Positions 63,170 through 64,000 of a stretch of DNA of 64,000 bases are shown here, one piece after another; the stretch's first letter is position 1, and every line of letters begins with the position of its first letter. The DNA comes from Paramecium pentaurelia (taxonomy: Eukaryota > Ciliophora > Oligohymenophorea > Peniculida > Parameciidae). The translations under genes and the position numbers were made by a program. Location of the stretch: NCBI GenBank assembly GCA_905183005.1, contig CAJJDO010000008.1:498927-562926 (forward strand), in the 5' to 3' direction. The notes under the pieces were generated by a model. It saw only the letters and a list, made by a program, of their open reading frames with translations, was not told where the DNA came from and ran no database searches.

Positions 63170-64000
63170 TCATCTTCCTAAACTACATTTTTGAGAGTCT
63201 GTTCTTCTATAAAATAAAACATAAGCAGCTTCACTTTCTACATCTGCTGATGTGATTCTTGCACTTGAATCATTGTAATCAACCCATTTGTTTATTAATT
63301 AATTATAAGCACAGGCAGTATAATGTCCACCTCCTAAACCACCAAAATGATTATCAACTCCATATAATTCATAATTATAATCTATTGGATCATTATCATT
63401 AACTTTTGAAAGAACAAAAGGGTTAAGATTTAATTTTTTTGGAAAATGAACCATAGTTGTTATTTTTTAAGACCCATTAGAATAGAAGAAACTTCCATAA
63501 CTACTTATTCTATTATTTGCAGATCTAAATCTCTTTAAATGAATAATCAATAATTATGGAGCTCTATATATTTCCATCTATTTAGTAGCTTATACATGTT
63601 GTTTACATCTATTACAATACCATTCATCACCTTTACCTAAGACTTCTTCCTTTGCAAAAGATCTTAAACAATCCTCTAATGTATATTCCCCTTTTCTTAA
63701 TTATCGATTTTATTCATCATTGAAATCTTTGCATCTTTAAAATTTCAAGTTTTGTATTTCTGATCTACCAAATAAAGGATTCAATATAACATGAATAGAT
63801 AGTATTTTTTATTTATAATTTTCAAGTGTATCTTAACTCATATAATCCATTGGTTTTCCATTATATACTAATTTATACAATTCAACTTTAAATTATTTAA
63901 TTTCATTAATGAATTCTTCTAATGTTTAAGGTGCACCTTAACAATATTCTTAGATATTTACTCCTTCATTTAATAATTAATCTGCAAGTTCTTAGATAAT
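63170..64000 (-). CDS. Ubiquitin-specific protease (USP), C-terminal part
   Basis: The 3' end is at TGA 63170-63172; the 5' part continues past the right edge of the window. A zinc-finger pair (WYCNRCKQH) near 63600-63625 is followed by PQLLIIHLKRFRSANNRISS, ELYGVDNHFGGLGGGHYTAC and KWVDYNDSSARITSADVESE. The catalytic His box (GGGHYTA) and the closing Asn/Asp strand are intact; the Cys box must lie outside the window. It cleaves ubiquitin from proteins. It ends ...AAYVLFYRRTDSQKCSLGR and converges with the TMEM164-like gene, leaving about 30 nt. Confidence 0.92.

Noticed and set aside
1..64000. CRISPR arrays, insertion sequences, rRNA and complete tRNA genes
   Set aside because: None were seen on either strand; the only repeats are the duplicated gene segments described above.

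Overview
The window reads as ciliate macronuclear DNA, almost certainly Paramecium. TAA and TAG are read through as glutamine inside every recognisable protein and only TGA ends a reading frame. Almost all introns are 20-31 nt and run GT...AG. The DNA is strongly AT-rich. Genes are packed with gaps as short as 10-24 nt. Coordinates below were fixed by hand with TGA as the only stop and, where feasible, by checking that removing the introns gives a whole number of codons.

Left end (1-9622): a cluster of near-identical genes for an EF-hand plus WD40 protein resembling the ciliary protein CFAP337/WDR49. It is broken by a 492-nt gap and by a single-N join, so several copies are partial. Then come three minus-strand genes: mitochondrial processing peptidase alpha (9834-11284), a long coiled-coil protein (11335-14706) and an FCP/SCP-type phosphatase (14757-16320). 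On the plus strand follow an ankyrin protein, a small unknown and a VID27-like protein (16910-20379), which converge on an AP-3 beta-adaptin-like gene (20439-22468). The stretch 22736-25046 contains a 1155-nt sequence printed twice around one N, most likely an unmerged contig overlap; it touches a small unknown gene and a chromo-domain-like gene.

Middle (25645-43214): a rhomboid family protein whose catalytic His position is Glu, a membrane protein resembling a degenerate sensor kinase, a plasma-membrane-type Ca2+-ATPase, a small unknown, a 97-residue unknown, a TRM2-type tRNA methyltransferase, a beta-lactamase-like serine hydrolase, a large helical protein with an MGC amino terminus, and an ankyrin-PH-AGC kinase fusion.

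Right end (43619-64000): a 14-kb axonemal dynein heavy chain of the outer-arm gamma/DNAH5-8 type, about 1 kb with little content, a coiled-coil protein, a TMEM164-like acyltransferase homologue and the 3' part of a ubiquitin-specific protease. Dynein and the CFAP337-like cluster are motile-cilium genes, as expected for a ciliate, but the window otherwise looks like ordinary gene order rather than a functional cluster. The most unusual items are the patchwork WD40 cluster with its assembly joins, the pseudo-rhomboid, the kinase fusion and the beta-lactamase-like protein.
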